Positions 1 through 10,960 of a stretch of 45,036 nt of DNA are shown here, piece after piece. The DNA is from Gnetum montanum (Eukaryota; Streptophyta; Gnetopsida; Gnetales; Gnetaceae). The DNA is taken from assembly GCA_015680685.1 (NCBI GenBank), contig MNCI01026298.1, forward strand, positions 364,308 to 409,343, written 5' to 3'. Below the pieces are notes generated by a model. It was not told the DNA's origin. It saw only the letters and a list, made by a program, of their open reading frames with translations, and ran no database searches. The position numbers were made by a program, and so were the translations under genes. Each line of letters starts with the position of its first letter. Within the stretch, counting starts at the first letter, position 1.

Positions 1-2
1 AC

Positions 3-1520
3 ATCTTTCCAGGTGCAATTAGAGACTGGTGAAGGGGCCACTGTGGTGGTCATGCAAAACCAAGATGCCATGGGAGCTACAGATGTGGTCATAGACCACA
101 TCAAAGAATCCTTCAATGTACCTATTGTGCCACCGGTAGATCTAACAGGGGCACGGGATGTTCAAAATTTTGCTGGAACCTCAATGACTCCTACGAAACA
201 TGAGGATGCGCTTGATTGATTGCTCCAAGTAGGGCAAGTAATGACGTCCCTGTTTGACATCCCTCAAGATGTTACACCAATTCTGTCAGACCTCATTTCC
301 ACGAAGGAGAAGTTGGTCTTAACCGAAGTGAGGGTCGAGCATGTGAAAGCAGAAGTGCAAAGATTACAAGAGTAGCTCATAACCCTACAAGCAGCACAGT
401 GGGACCCTCTACAATTCATTCCCATAGACCAGCTGGATAATTTCAAAACTAAGCAACTAACTAAGCTAATCATGGAGAATTAAAGGGTGGCTGATGAAGA
501 AGAGAAGGATGTTTGGGATGCCTCTGCAGCACAAGCACAAAATCATGAGCATCTTAAGGCACTCAAGGCCTTAGAAGAAGAAAACAAGTACCTCGTTGCT
601 GATAACCTTTGGTTGATCACTGTGGAAAGTAAAAGAATGTTCTCGAAGAACATTTTCATCAATTGTGAGAAAAATTCATCTGGGTCAACCAAGACGTAAG
701 CCATTTAGCCAGAGAGAATTAAACCCTCTCGATGGAGAAGGTATGTGCCATTTGTCAACAGTTAGCTATTGAGATAAGCGCGTGGCAAAATGAGGCTAAA
801 TGGCATGAAAAGCTGAAGGAGCACTTCCAAGATCAGGTGGGGATGCATAAACAAATCCTTGAAAAGGAAATCCATATGGCCAAGGCCTAGATCAAAACTA
901 TCAGTGCTCAACACACTGACTAGCGGGTCTTATTGGACACATATGCCTTCTCCCACCAAATGGAAGTTAAGAATCGGGACCTGTAAATTCAGGATCTAAC
1001 AGAGTACATGGAGTTGGCCAATCTAAGGTATGCCAACCTTGCCATGTTAACAACAAGGTACTTGAGAATAGAGCTCGAGCAGCAGGTAGCAACCACCCAC
1101 ATCAAATACGAAGCAGAATTTATAGAACACAAGAAGCCATTGGAGAAATTGGAAGTTGCAAATTCTAAACTTGAGGTGGTGAAAGCCAGCTACCAAGGAT
1201 AGGAAGGTGTCACAACGAACTTGGCTCGATGGATGGCTTATTTTGAGGAGTACAAGGATAAAGCCAAAGCCTATGAGGAAGAACGATGGGTGTTTGCAAC
1301 TTGGTATGTCAAAGCCAATCAAATGTTTCTGCAACTACCCTGTCCGTGAGAAGTGCCGACTCCATCAAACGTTGGAACATTAGCATGGATGGTACAAGAC
1401 CCTCGGACTGAAGAGGACAAGCTACAGACTATACTTCAACGTCATCAAGCCTCAAAACCTAGAGCACAAGGCAAAGGAAAAGCACCAATGGACGAGCCAC
1501 TACCACTTGGAACTACATGA
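3..1520 (+). pseudogene. E0 3' ORF, C-terminal coiled-coil part, decayed
   Basis: This is the C-terminal part of the separate ORF that Athila-like elements carry downstream of pol. The reading frame is broken by in-frame stops (for example near 217, 373 and 481) and by frameshifts; one open stretch runs from 487 and another, in a different frame, from 1008. The fragments are rich in Glu, Lys, Leu and Gln with heptad-like spacing ('LKALKALEEENKYLVADN'), which indicates a long coiled coil. The end is basic and Pro-containing (KGKAPMDEPLPLGTT) before a stop at 1518-1520. The same end, less decayed in different places, is seen in L2b up to the gap and in L1 to 33041. No membrane segment is visible. 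Function is unknown; a structural or nucleic-acid-associated role is only inference. Confidence 0.72.
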
Positions 1521-1671
1521 GTTCCAAAATTTTTGTAGTTGTAGCACATTCTATGTGTTGTGTCTTTGTTTTTCTTTCATTCCACACTACGGCATAATCC
1601 TATTTTCCCATCTAATAATCCCATACCTATCCATTGTGTAATCACTGTAACTCGAAGATGAGTTTTCATTC

Positions 1672-1682
1672 AATCATGGGGG
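1672..1682 (+). promoter_or_regulatory. Polypurine tract of E0
   Basis: The sequence AATCATGGGGG followed by TA lies immediately before the LTR start TGATGAG. The same arrangement precedes the 3' LTRs of L3 (26276-26286) and L1 (33267-33276), so it is the plus-strand primer site of the group. Confidence 0.85.
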
Positions 1683-1684
1683 TA

Positions 1685-2334
1685 TGATGAGTCGTCATTT
1701 GGGGTGACCACGATATCGTATATGCGATATCGCATGCCCAGACGTAACATCGCATGCCCAGTCACGATATCGCATACGCGATATCGCGGCTTGTCTCCTC
1801 ATCTATAAATAAGAGGTAGACAGATGAGTTTAGGATCCTGTTTTTAGTCCCTTAGCTAAACTCTTGCAGTTTTCCCTTCTCAGAGTTAGAGTTATTTCCC
1901 AGTGTATGCCCACAGTGTGGTGATTGTAATTGTACGTCATCCTTTATTCGAGTGTGATGTACTTGGACACGCACATGACAGGCAATAAAGATCGAAATTA
2001 CTTCATCATTTCAGCATCCACTTAGTTTAATTATTTAATTAATTTTTATTTACTGCTTTCTTAGTTAATGTCTCTCACCCTTATATCATGTTAAAACACG
2101 GAATGAGTACAACTTGATTATGAGCATTTAAGTGTAACTACTTGNAATACACCTCACTCTAGACTAAACCATACATGACAAAGATAATACTAGTCTAGGT
2201 GGGGAGATAGTGAACTGCGACCTAAGGCTAACTATCTAGATGCCACAACTAGTCCATCTACGGAGTTTGACCGGATCGTGCGTGTAACGCTTGTATTTGT
2301 ATGGTTGAGTGTAGGGGTACCTCGCCACTCATCA
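1685..2334 (+). repeat. E0 3' LTR, missing about 178 bp at a single N
   Basis: The LTR begins TGATGAGTCG and ends CACTCATCA. Its U3 carries repeated GCGATATCGC palindromes (1711-1790) ahead of a TATAAATA box at 1804-1811, and an AATAAA signal lies at 1984-1989. It is 650 bp against 828 bp for the sister LTR at 14491-15318; the missing part corresponds exactly to the place of the N at 2145, where the sister LTR has about 180 bp more. Confidence 0.9.
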
Positions 2335-4037
2335 CCTCTATTTATAGGTATAAAAAAATACTTATATATTATTTTTAACATGATTTATACATGAAACACA
2401 TGAGGTTTCCTTTTCATTTTTCAAATGTTTCATGACTTATAGCCTAAAGATAACTTTAAAACATGAACTCATAAAAGACTATGAACTAGGACAACATTAC
2501 AAACTATTGCAAACACAAAAGTAAACATAAGGTTAATAGCATAAATATCAAGAGGTCATACCATTCACACTATCTTTAACACATTCTTGATATATTTTAT
2601 ACAAATTTCGCTTTCACATATTTTACATATTTTGATCTAGGAGTTTTTACACGTAGCATTTATTATTATTTGAAACTAAAAGCATGAAGTAGATTAGGTA
2701 TATAATTTATATCTAAGTGGGACAAAAGCATATGGTCTTCAATTAAATTTGCAAATCAAGGATAATTCACAAACATATAGTGCATTCAAAATAGTTGAGG
2801 AGAAGAGAGGATGTAGGTTTTAAATGTCAGGATATCTTATTCTACATCCTTCATTTCAAACTTGAGATCTCTAATTAAAATATTTTTCATGTTAGTGTAT
2901 TTTCAAAACCTACAATTTAGGAGGAACATTAATTTATTAAGAGGGGTAGTGTTTAGTAATTAGTTTGGTAGTGGGTTAGAAGGGAGTGTGTGAAGTAGGA
3001 TGGGAAAGGAGTAATAGGTAGTTGTTAGGTTAGTTATAGGGTATAGGGGGAATGTCAGGGGGAGTGAAAATGTTATTTTGTTAGTTTTTGAAGGTGATTA
3101 GTAAATGGGGAGTTTTTTTTGGTGAGTGGAGGAGATACTACATAGTTGTTACATTTTTTTGTTAGGAGGTGCTAGGAAATGTTGGGGTATAGGGAGTAGT
3201 GGATGTAATTGGTTATAATAACTCATATTTTTGAATGTTTGGGTTAGTAATTTTTCCTTGTGCTTTTGGACTTTATGATTCTTTGAATGTTATACTATGC
3301 TTTTGAATTATGCTTATTAGCTAGTTTAGATTTCTAACATTATGTTTTATTCTCATGTATATTTAATTCCATGCATTGTTTAATTTTATTTTTAGGTAGT
3401 AAGTAGTAACCTGGTGGATGAGTTGGCAAGCTTTCTCATGGAGGTTATGGTATGAACACATGATGACATGAGTAGGTTTTCGTATAAGTATGAAATTTTA
3501 TTAATTAAATTAAATTGTGCTATGTACTATTTTAATTCAAGCATTTTTAGTATGATTTGTTGGCTTTTACAGGAAGTCTATGTGAGTTATAAGAGGCTTT
3601 GTAATAGTTTTATTTATTTTGAATTTTATTTTTAGAAATAGGATTATGGTTGCTATGTTGAGGTTTTGGCAGTTTTCCATTAAAATCCTCACACTCCATT
3701 CTTCTAGGTACTTTAGCATTCATTTTCATAGACATGGAAGCATTGCAAGATTATAGGCTTATGATGGTGTTGCGGAGATTTGTTGGTTTGTGTGTGCAGT
3801 TATTTGAATATGCATGACTATGTGAGTATCTTGCTTCATGGATTATGCTTTTATATTCTAGATGAGTTACCTTAGCATCTTCTCATGTTTTTTTTAGTTC
3901 TTAAGTTTAATGTATTATCAGTGTGATTGGATTTTGCTGAATTCTTTTAAAATATGTATGCAATTATGATTGAATTGTATCTAACTTTGAAATATATAAT
4001 CAATTTATTTTTATGTTTAATTTTCTTGTTTCCTTTA
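2335..4037. other. AT-rich spacer between E0 and L1, no gene seen
   Basis: The stretch has no ORF of note, no recognisable retroelement protein and no RNA gene that I can see. It is AT-rich, with a strongly C-poor, G-rich segment described separately. It ends at the left copy of the L1 target-site duplication (CTTTA, 4033-4037). It is probably older repeat or intergenic DNA. Confidence 0.6.
2938..3230 (+). repeat. C-depleted G/T/A tract
   Basis: Over nearly 300 bases the plus strand contains only a handful of C while G is common, with repeated words such as GGGTTAG, GGTTAGTTATAGGG and GGGGG. The tract is not a simple tandem repeat. It may be a strand-biased low-complexity sequence or heavily deaminated DNA. 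Confidence 0.55.
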
Positions 4038-4927
4038 TGATGAAGCATCTAGTCATTGCGTCGACTGGGTTGCGTCGCCAAAGCCTCGTTAACGTGGCCA
4101 TGTCGACGTGACCCCATCAACGCATCTTTCCAAGCATTGACATGGCCTCATCAACACAGAGTTCATTTTTTGCTATAAATATGCATGCACTCGTCGCATT
4201 TATGGCATCTTTTGTTCAAGTTGTAGTGAAGCTCTTGCAGTTTGTCTCCGTGAATGTTAGAATATTTCCCAAGTGCCAACAATAGGAGTTTGAAGAGTGT
4301 ACGGCTTTTATTTGAGCGCTAATGTACCTGAGCCCATTGGCATGATTGGCAATAAAAATGAGCTTTTTGAAAGTTCCTTGTAGCATTTGGATTAAACTAC
4401 TTAAGCATTAAAATATTTTAATATTTTAATAATTCTAGAAGTTATTATAATTATTATTGCTTTACAGTTATAGTCCTTTTTATAGTTTATGAGAACCATA
4501 AGCACGACCATCTCGAACATATATATGACACTTGGAAACCTAGTGATGCTTAATGTCTGGTAACCCAGTAGTGGTTAGGACATGCTTAAGGTGTGCACGG
4601 AGGATGGGATTTGTTGTTTATGCTAGGGATAGTTAAGTGATAGAGTAGAGCAATCGTAAAATTATATAGTCTTTCATTTCCTACACTAGAAGAATTAGAC
4701 TTTAAAGATAAAAAGAAAACTTATAAAAATCAGTTGCCTCAATCTCACTTAACCATCATTTTAGAATATCATAAGTGAGGTTGGAATGACAGTGACCGCT
4801 CTAACTGAGGTTTTTCTAGCTAGAATTCTATGTACGTAAGTGCTTGCAGTCTTCAAAATTCAACCAGGTCGCATGTGAATGCTTGTGATTCATATGGTTG
4901 GGCGTAGGGATACCTTGCCACTCATTA
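4038..4927 (+). repeat. L1 5' LTR
   Basis: It begins TGATGAAGC; the end is CTCATTA, where the 3' copy has CTCATCA. U3 has modules around GTCGAC, CGTGGCC and CATCAACGC ahead of TATAAATA at 4174-4181; AATAAA is at 4351-4356. It pairs with 33279-34160. The U3 motifs differ from the GATATC class of E0, L2a, L2b and L3, but the last 100 bp of the LTR, the ends and the primer site are shared, so the families are related. Confidence 0.9.
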
Positions 4928-4928
4928 T

Positions 4929-4946
4929 TGGCACCGTTGTTGGGGA
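4929..4946 (+). promoter_or_regulatory. L1 primer-binding site, tRNA-Asp type, decayed
   Basis: TGGCACCGTTGTTGGGGA lies one base after the LTR. The intact form in L3 (TGGCGCCGTTGCCGGGGA) is complementary to the 3' 18 bases, CCA included, of plant tRNA-Asp(GUC). The three differences are G-to-A or C-to-T, as expected from cytosine deamination. Confidence 0.85.
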
Positions 4947-5089
4947 CTGTTAGTCTTCCGTGCACTATCTAGCCTTAGCAAGATCCTCACTCACTTTGTT
5001 TGGACAGACCCATTACGTCGACAACTACTCACACTAAATGACTTAGGTAAGGGTATGACACACTAAGTTATTTGTTGTTTAACACTAAT

Positions 5090-7573
5090 ATGTCTTCTTC
5101 TCACAGGCAAGATGAATCCAACCCCCAAGTTCCCCAGGAATGTCGGGTGATATATACTCATCTAGATGAGTATATACCCAACTTCACCTTCATCTTGCAT
5201 CAGGATGAGTAGATGGAATGGCGAGACATGGAGGGCAATGTTATATTGTCCCCTGATCGATCGATTCCTAGAATGTTGCTCCAAATTCTCAATAGATTGG
5301 GAAATTAAGACCAAGTTGAGGAGTACATGGAGGATCACGATTATTAGGACTATCATCTAGATGAGGCACAATGTAAGCAGGACCTGCAGTAGGCACCACA
5401 CCATGAATGAGCAAAGGGTAAATGGTACAATAACCCTTTGTCCCTATTGGCCCAACATGATGATGAGGGACTTTTTCCTTGTAGTTTCCATTCTTTTGCA
5501 TCTCCACCCCCATGTTAGAACATCCGATCCATCATATAGAATAAAGGTTCAAGTGATCGAGAGTTCCAAGATGCTGAGGGATCTCTCGGAGGAGATCATG
5601 GCCAAGGTGAAGATGGACATGACGGTCGAGGCCGTTGTCATGGAAGAGGAGGTGATCAACATAGTGGGGGTGGTAGTCCCTCCCCCTCTGCTCCTTTTCC
5701 TCTTTTCACCTTAGCTTCATCAAGTTCTGAATCTGAATACAACTATCATAGGAGGGATTATGATGATGATGATCAAGGAGGTCGATGGGGACCATGTGAC
5801 TGAGGGCATGAGCGATCACGAGAGGATCATCGTCATGAAAGGAGAAGTAGTAGAGACCATCACGAATTCCATGGCCATCATCAAGACCATGGCCTTGATA
5901 AACCACTGCTTGCCACTTGAAGCATGCTCAACATAGCAGAGGTAATTCACATACCTACCAGGCATTTGTGAGATAGTCGGATTAAGCATCTTGATATGAA
6001 CAACATTCCCAAGTTTGAAGGGGGATATAATTGTGATACTTAGACTTACCTACAAACATTTCATGATGCCTGCATGCTACCGAATATTGAAAATGAATTG
6101 TAGAAACTCAAGTTATTCCCCCAAACACTCATCAAGGAAGACAAAAGTTGGTATCGGTCTTTGGAGCTGGAATCAATTAGGTGATGGAATACAATGCTGG
6201 ATCTCTTCAATGAAAAATAGCAAACTTACTCCACGGTGTCTAATTTGAGACGAAAAATCCAAGGGTGGAAACAAGGTAGCCATGAGCAGATATTACTCAT
6301 TGTTGCACCGATGCCCTGGTCATGGCTACTCTCAGTGGAAGCAACTCTACCATGTCATAGATGGGCTCTATTTTGAAACAAGAACAACCCTTGGTGTTTA
6401 TGCTTAAGGACAACTATCCAAGTTAAGGGCTCATTAGCTTTAGCGATGAATTGAGTAGGTAGTCAAGGAAAAGGGGGAACTATGAAAACAGGAAAGTGCA
6501 GAGGAATATAATTGAGACCCTTCCATCAGGAAGAGAGAGGTTCGATTCTATGAAGACAAGGAGGAGTCATCTCTGGATGTAGTGGTGAATAGGAAGACTT
6601 TACCTATACAATAGTTCACTTCTGAAATTTCGGCCAAGTGGACAAGATGTGAGATTCTTTGAATGAAAAATTCTAAAGTGTTCTAAAAATCACTAAAGAA
6701 TCCAAAGAACAATGCAATGATTCGGATCGATGAAGGAGAAAAGAGGTTGAACGTTCCTACCACAAAGGTAAGGGCAAGGTTGCTGCAGTAGAATAAGTTG
6801 TAGACTTGGACACTAAGGAAGATGATGGATGTGACATATGCTAGTACAAACATCCTAAGGGATGTTTCCCCATGGTGTCACATTTGCAAGATTTTAGGAT
6901 GTACGCTCTGAATCCTTGCTTAGCAAAAAGGCAAACACCCTGAAGATTACCTTATCCCCAAAGCAATTCCAGGTAGTTACACCAACAATAGGGATATTAT
7001 CCAAGTGGAGCTCCACCGCAACCGTATGAGAACTACTAGCAATGACAACACCCGTAATCATGGGGGATGCCACCCCCAAGGTAGCAATACCCTTATCGGT
7101 AGCCAGATCCTTATGGGTACTACGTTCAACAATCAATCTCCCTGTGAGACTCTTCTAGTCACACAAACTTCCAAAATCATTACTACCCTTTGGAATACTT
7201 TCAAGCCCAATCTCTATCACCTAAGGGAAAAAACCCACATCTTCACTATCCTCCTCCACCTCCTTCTGCCATACCTATCCATTAGCCCTTAACTCAGCTA
7301 CCTCCTACTTTGCCTATGCAGGGGGAAATACCTCCACAGTCATAGCAATGTAATGCCACGAGGGCCATTAATTTACAATCAGCTTCCCAGCTGAGTGAGT
7401 CAGAATCAAAACCATAGAAACATTCTTTTTTCTAGCTTAATAACCTAATAATACCCTCACACTCATTTGTGGCTAGTGCCTTTGCATCTCCAACTGCCTC
7501 TGACACTTAATCCTTTGAGCAACCTTCAAACCAAACACCTTCCAACATGCAAACCATCATGTTAACACATATT
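5090..7573 (+). pseudogene. L1 gag (5' part of gag-pol), decayed
   Basis: The start ATG at 5090 opens a frame (MSSSHRQDESNPQ) that aligns with the intact L3 gag throughout. Recognisable parts are the conserved N-terminal block 'YTHLDEYIPNFTFILHQDE' (5155-5210), a His/Arg/Asp-rich linker (about 5580-5900), the Retrotrans_gag core (about 5990-6420, 'KLKLFPQTLIKEDKSWYRSL'), a zinc knuckle (about 6830-6870, C-D-I-C then K-H-P-K-G-C) and a Pro/Gln/Tyr-rich tail. Many in-frame stops and at least two frameshifts destroy it, and about 30 bp of the core are missing near 6280. Gag would form the virus-like particle. The frame runs into the protease, but solo LTR L2a cuts it at 7574. Confidence 0.9.
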
Positions 7574-7578
7574 GTGAT

Positions 7579-8568
7579 TGATGAGTGGCGAGGTACCCCT
7601 ACACTCAACCATACGAAACGAGCGTCGCACGTGCGATCTGGTCGAACTCCGCAGATGGACTAGTTGTGGCACCTAGATAGTTAGCCTTAGGTCGCAGTTC
7701 GCTGTCTTCCCATCTAGACTAGTTTTGCATATGTCACGTATGGTTTAGTCTAGATGAGGTGTATGATGTGTTCCTAATTCTATGCTACTCCTGACGCAAT
7801 GGAAAATAATGTTAACTAAGCTAAGCTAAGAGGGAAAGGGTAAGAAAATCTAATCTAGCCTAAGCGCGATGAGCAACCGATTCCTTGATCAACCGTACAC
7901 ATCTTGGACTTCGTGCACGACTGCCACTAGGACTACCAAGCATAGGCCTAGGTACGCCACTGGGATTACCAAGCGCAGACCCCAAATACGCCATTGGGTT
8001 ATCAAACGTAGATCCCCCTAGCTACACCACTGGGCTACCAAGCAGTCACACTTAAATGCTCGTAATCAAGTCGTACTCGTTCTACTTCTAGGAGTTTAAG
8101 GGTGAGAGACTAATCGCGATGAGCAACCGATTCCTTAACTAGCTGTACACACCCGTAGATGCTCGTAGTCAAGTCGTACTCACACTGCGCTATGAAAGCA
8201 ATAAATAACATTAAATAAATAACAATAAATAAGGTAAGTGAATGCTGCAATGATGAAGTAATCTCGATCTTTATTGCCGGTCATGTGCGTGTCCAAGTAC
8301 GGCACACTCGAATAAAGACACCGTACAATTACATTCACCACACTGCGGGCAGACACGGGAAAAATCTAACTCTAGAGGGATCAAAATGATAGAGCTTTGC
8401 TACACTAAAACTGGGATCCCGAATAAGGGAGAGCCGCCTCTTATTTATAGACATGGCGACGGACTGCGATATCGCATATGCGATATCATAGGGAAGGACG
8501 CGATATCGCGAGGGATGCGATATTGCGTCGGTTGCGATATCGCGGCCTGTGGGAACCACGTCTCATCA
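7579..8568 (-). mobile_element. L2a: solo LTR in reverse orientation inside the L1 protease region
   Basis: The insertion reads, on the minus strand, from TGATGAGACGTGG (8568) to CACTCATCA (7579). It is flanked by a perfect 5 bp duplication GTGAT (7574-7578 and 8569-8573). It has TATAAATA on the minus strand (8442-8449), an AATAAA signal (8275-8270) and several GATATC palindromes upstream of the TATA box (about 8457-8550). No internal region is present, so it arose by recombination between the two LTRs of a complete copy. It belongs to the GATATC class, like L2b and L3. It interrupts L1's reading frame between 'MLTHIVID' and 'EWIKMDHLP'. Confidence 0.95.
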
Positions 8569-8573
8569 GTGAT

Positions 8574-9560
8574 GAACTGGATTAAGATGGATCATCTCCC
8601 TCAAAAATTGGTTGATCCAAGAAGCCCCCTCATATACCTTTAGGTAGCAGGGAACCAGCCATGGAAAGCTCTTTTGGATTTAGGGTCAGGTATCAACTTG
8701 ATTTCGCGTGATATGTATAAGACTTAGAACCTACCCCTGCTGAAGGAGAGCAACATTCGACTCGAGTTAGCAGAAAAATCCATTACCATTCCCTTGGGAT
8801 TGGTAGAAGATATTGTGACCACCGTTTGTGGGAGGTCCTACCCTATTGATTTCTTGGTGATTCGTGTCGATAACTACAAGGGGGACTTCCTGATTATAAT
8901 GGGAAGAGCATGGCTCAACACAATGGATGCACATTTGGGACTCTGGGATCTCTCCCTTGAAATGTCCAAGGAAAATCCCTTTGGAAAGATCGAGAAGAAG
9001 CATGTTCCATGCATGATGTACCGTGACTCTGGGTGTAATTGTGTGCAGCAACTCTGATCTGTTAAGTGAACATCCATTCAAACGTGCAGTCGGTGTGCTA
9101 CTAAATCACAAATTCAATGATGTCTGTACACAACAGCTACTAATCAAGAAGGCACCCAGTGGCTGACCACTGATTCTGATAGTGGCATCCTATGCATGGA
9201 ACCCTCTAAGAGCCTTGTATGTATCTATATGGGGAGCATAGATGAACTGGAATAGGTCGATCAACAACTTTTCACTACTAATGATGCTACTGATTGGGGA
9301 AAGCTGCAGATCCCTGAAAGTTTTAAAAAAGAGCCCTTAGAACTAAAGCCCTTATCAGTCAATTTGAAATATGCATTCTTGCAAAAGGGTAAGCTAGTAA
9401 TAATCAATGCCACTCTTGCTCCTAAGAAAAAGAAGAAGTTGCTAAGGATGGTGAACAAGTGGTTGACTACCTTCACATGGTCATATCCTGAGTTAACAAG
9501 GATTGATCCTAGGGTATGCCAACATATAATCTATATCGATCCTTCCATGAAGCCACAATG
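8574..9560 (+). pseudogene. L1 retropepsin-like protease and linker, decayed
   Basis: This is the continuation of the L1 gag-pol frame after L2a. It aligns with L3 residues 848-1078. The catalytic motif is altered: the L3 sequence LLDSGSGVNLIS reads LLDLGSGINLIS here, so the Ser after the catalytic Asp is Leu. A stretch open from 8794 to 9057 holds 'PLGLVEDIVTTVCGRSYP' and 'IIMGRAWLNT', typical of Athila-type proteases. Stops are at 8641, 8726 and 9055. The linker to RT includes an open stretch at 9364-9561 with a KKKKK cluster. In an active copy the protease would cut the gag-pol precursor. Confidence 0.88.
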
Positions 9561-9589
9561 ACAGCTGCAAATATGATTGAATCCCAAAC

Positions 9590-10810
9590 TTAAACAGATC
9601 ATCAAAGATGAAACTGAGTAGTTGCTGAAGGTAGGATTCATCTACCCCATTGCGGATAGGGAGTGGATCAACCCACTCATTATTGTGCTACAAAAGGTGG
9701 TAAATGGAGGGTCTATATTGATTTTTGATTACTAAATATGGCAACCTTTAAGGATCATTTCCCACTCCCATTTGTGGACCAAGTGTTGGATACCATTTTG
9801 GGACATTGTTACTATAGCTTCCTGGATGGTTACAGTGGCTATAACCAAATCCAGATTGCGCCAGAGGACTAGGACAAGACAATGTTTACAAGCCCCTGGG
9901 GGACTTTTTCATACAGGAAGATTCCCTTTGGCTTGTGTAACGTGCCTGCAACCTTCCAATGCCTTGTCCTTAGCATCTTCTAGTAGAAAATTGGCAATGG
10001 TGTAGAAGTTTTTATGGATGACTTCACCACCTATGGGGCAACATTCGAGTAAACCTTGGACCACATTGAGCATGTTTTAAAGTGATGTGTAGAAATTAAC
10101 TTATGTCTCAACTAGAAAAAGAGCCACCTAATGGTCCAAGAAGGCATTGTTTTGGGGCATCAAATTTCACAAGCAGAATCGGAGTGGATCCTGAGAAAAT
10201 CAAGGTTGTCCAAGGAATTACTAGTTAGCCAAGGAATGTAAGGGATGTCCAATCATTCCTTGGACACACTAGTTACTATTGGCACTTCATCAAGAATTTT
10301 TTAAAGATTGCCAAGTCATTGGTGGAGTTGACCAAGAAAGATACCCCATTTGTTTGGACTAGGGAATGTGAATTTGCATTCCAAACGTTGAAGAAAAAAC
10401 TCATAGAGACTCTAATTCTACAAGGCCTTGATTGGTCCAGACCATTTCACATCATGATGGATGTGTCTAATTATGTGTTGGGAGCCATGCTCACATAGTT
10501 GGATGACCAGAAGCATCCATATTACATCCATTGTGCAAGTTGCAGTATTGTGGATGCTCAGCTAAATTACACCACCACCAAAAAGGAGTTAATGGTAGTG
10601 GTGCTTTCCTTGGAAAAGTTTTATCACTATGTGCTCAGATACAAGGTGTTTGTGCATATGGACCATAGTGCCATTCGATTCCTTATGAACAAACCAACGG
10701 TGAGCCCCTGTGTCATATGGTGGCTCGTGATCCTTCAAGAATTTGATCTTACTATGCTAGACAAAAAGGGAATTGAGAATTTGGTGGCCAATCAATTGTA
10801 TCAGTTATGA
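9590..10810 (+). pseudogene. L1 reverse transcriptase and RNase H, decayed
   Basis: RT blocks are readable in order: 'FPLPFVDQVLDTILGH' and 'YYSFLDGYSGYNQIQIAPED' (about 9758-9870), 'FTSPWGTFSYRKIPFGLCNV' (about 9888-9946) and the catalytic box FMDDF (about 10010), the Tyr-to-Phe variant of YxDD usual in Athila. The RNase H part is seen at 10430-10810, best in the open stretch from 10499 ('YTTTKKELMVVVLSLEKF' and 'HMDHSAIRFLMNKP'). Numerous stops and at least two shifts, near 10200 and 10480, inactivate it. An intact copy would synthesise DNA from element RNA in the particle. Neither L2b nor L3 has this region. Confidence 0.92.
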
Positions 10811-10960
10811 TGGAATAGCATGGGGGAGGATAGCCCACTCTTTGACTAGTTTCTAGATGAACTCCTCTTTGCTAGAGCAGTCGCAAAGGAGGCTCCCACA
10901 GAAGCGAATTGGTTTAATGACATCCTTACCTATCTTCTTACACAAGAGTTACCAAAGGAG

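Larger units (their letters stand above)
1..2334 (+). mobile_element. E0: 3' end of an Athila-like Ty3/gypsy element (L2b family), cut by the window edge
   Basis: This is the 3' part of an LTR retrotransposon: the decayed 3' ORF, a polypurine tract and one LTR ending in CATCA. The stretch 1-1487 matches 28057-29540 in element L2b closely, and the LTR matches the L2b LTRs at 14491 and 30005, so E0 and L2b are the same family. The 5' LTR, gag and target-site duplication on the left lie outside the window. The base after the LTR is followed by CCTCT, the expected right copy of the duplication. It could also be a truncated copy rather than a full one cut by the window. Confidence 0.88.

Noticed and set aside
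8335-8643. ORFs of 74 and 85 codons across the solo LTR end
   Set aside because: They run through the LTR promoter and into the L1 protease frame by chance; the LTR boundary with its duplication explains the sequence.
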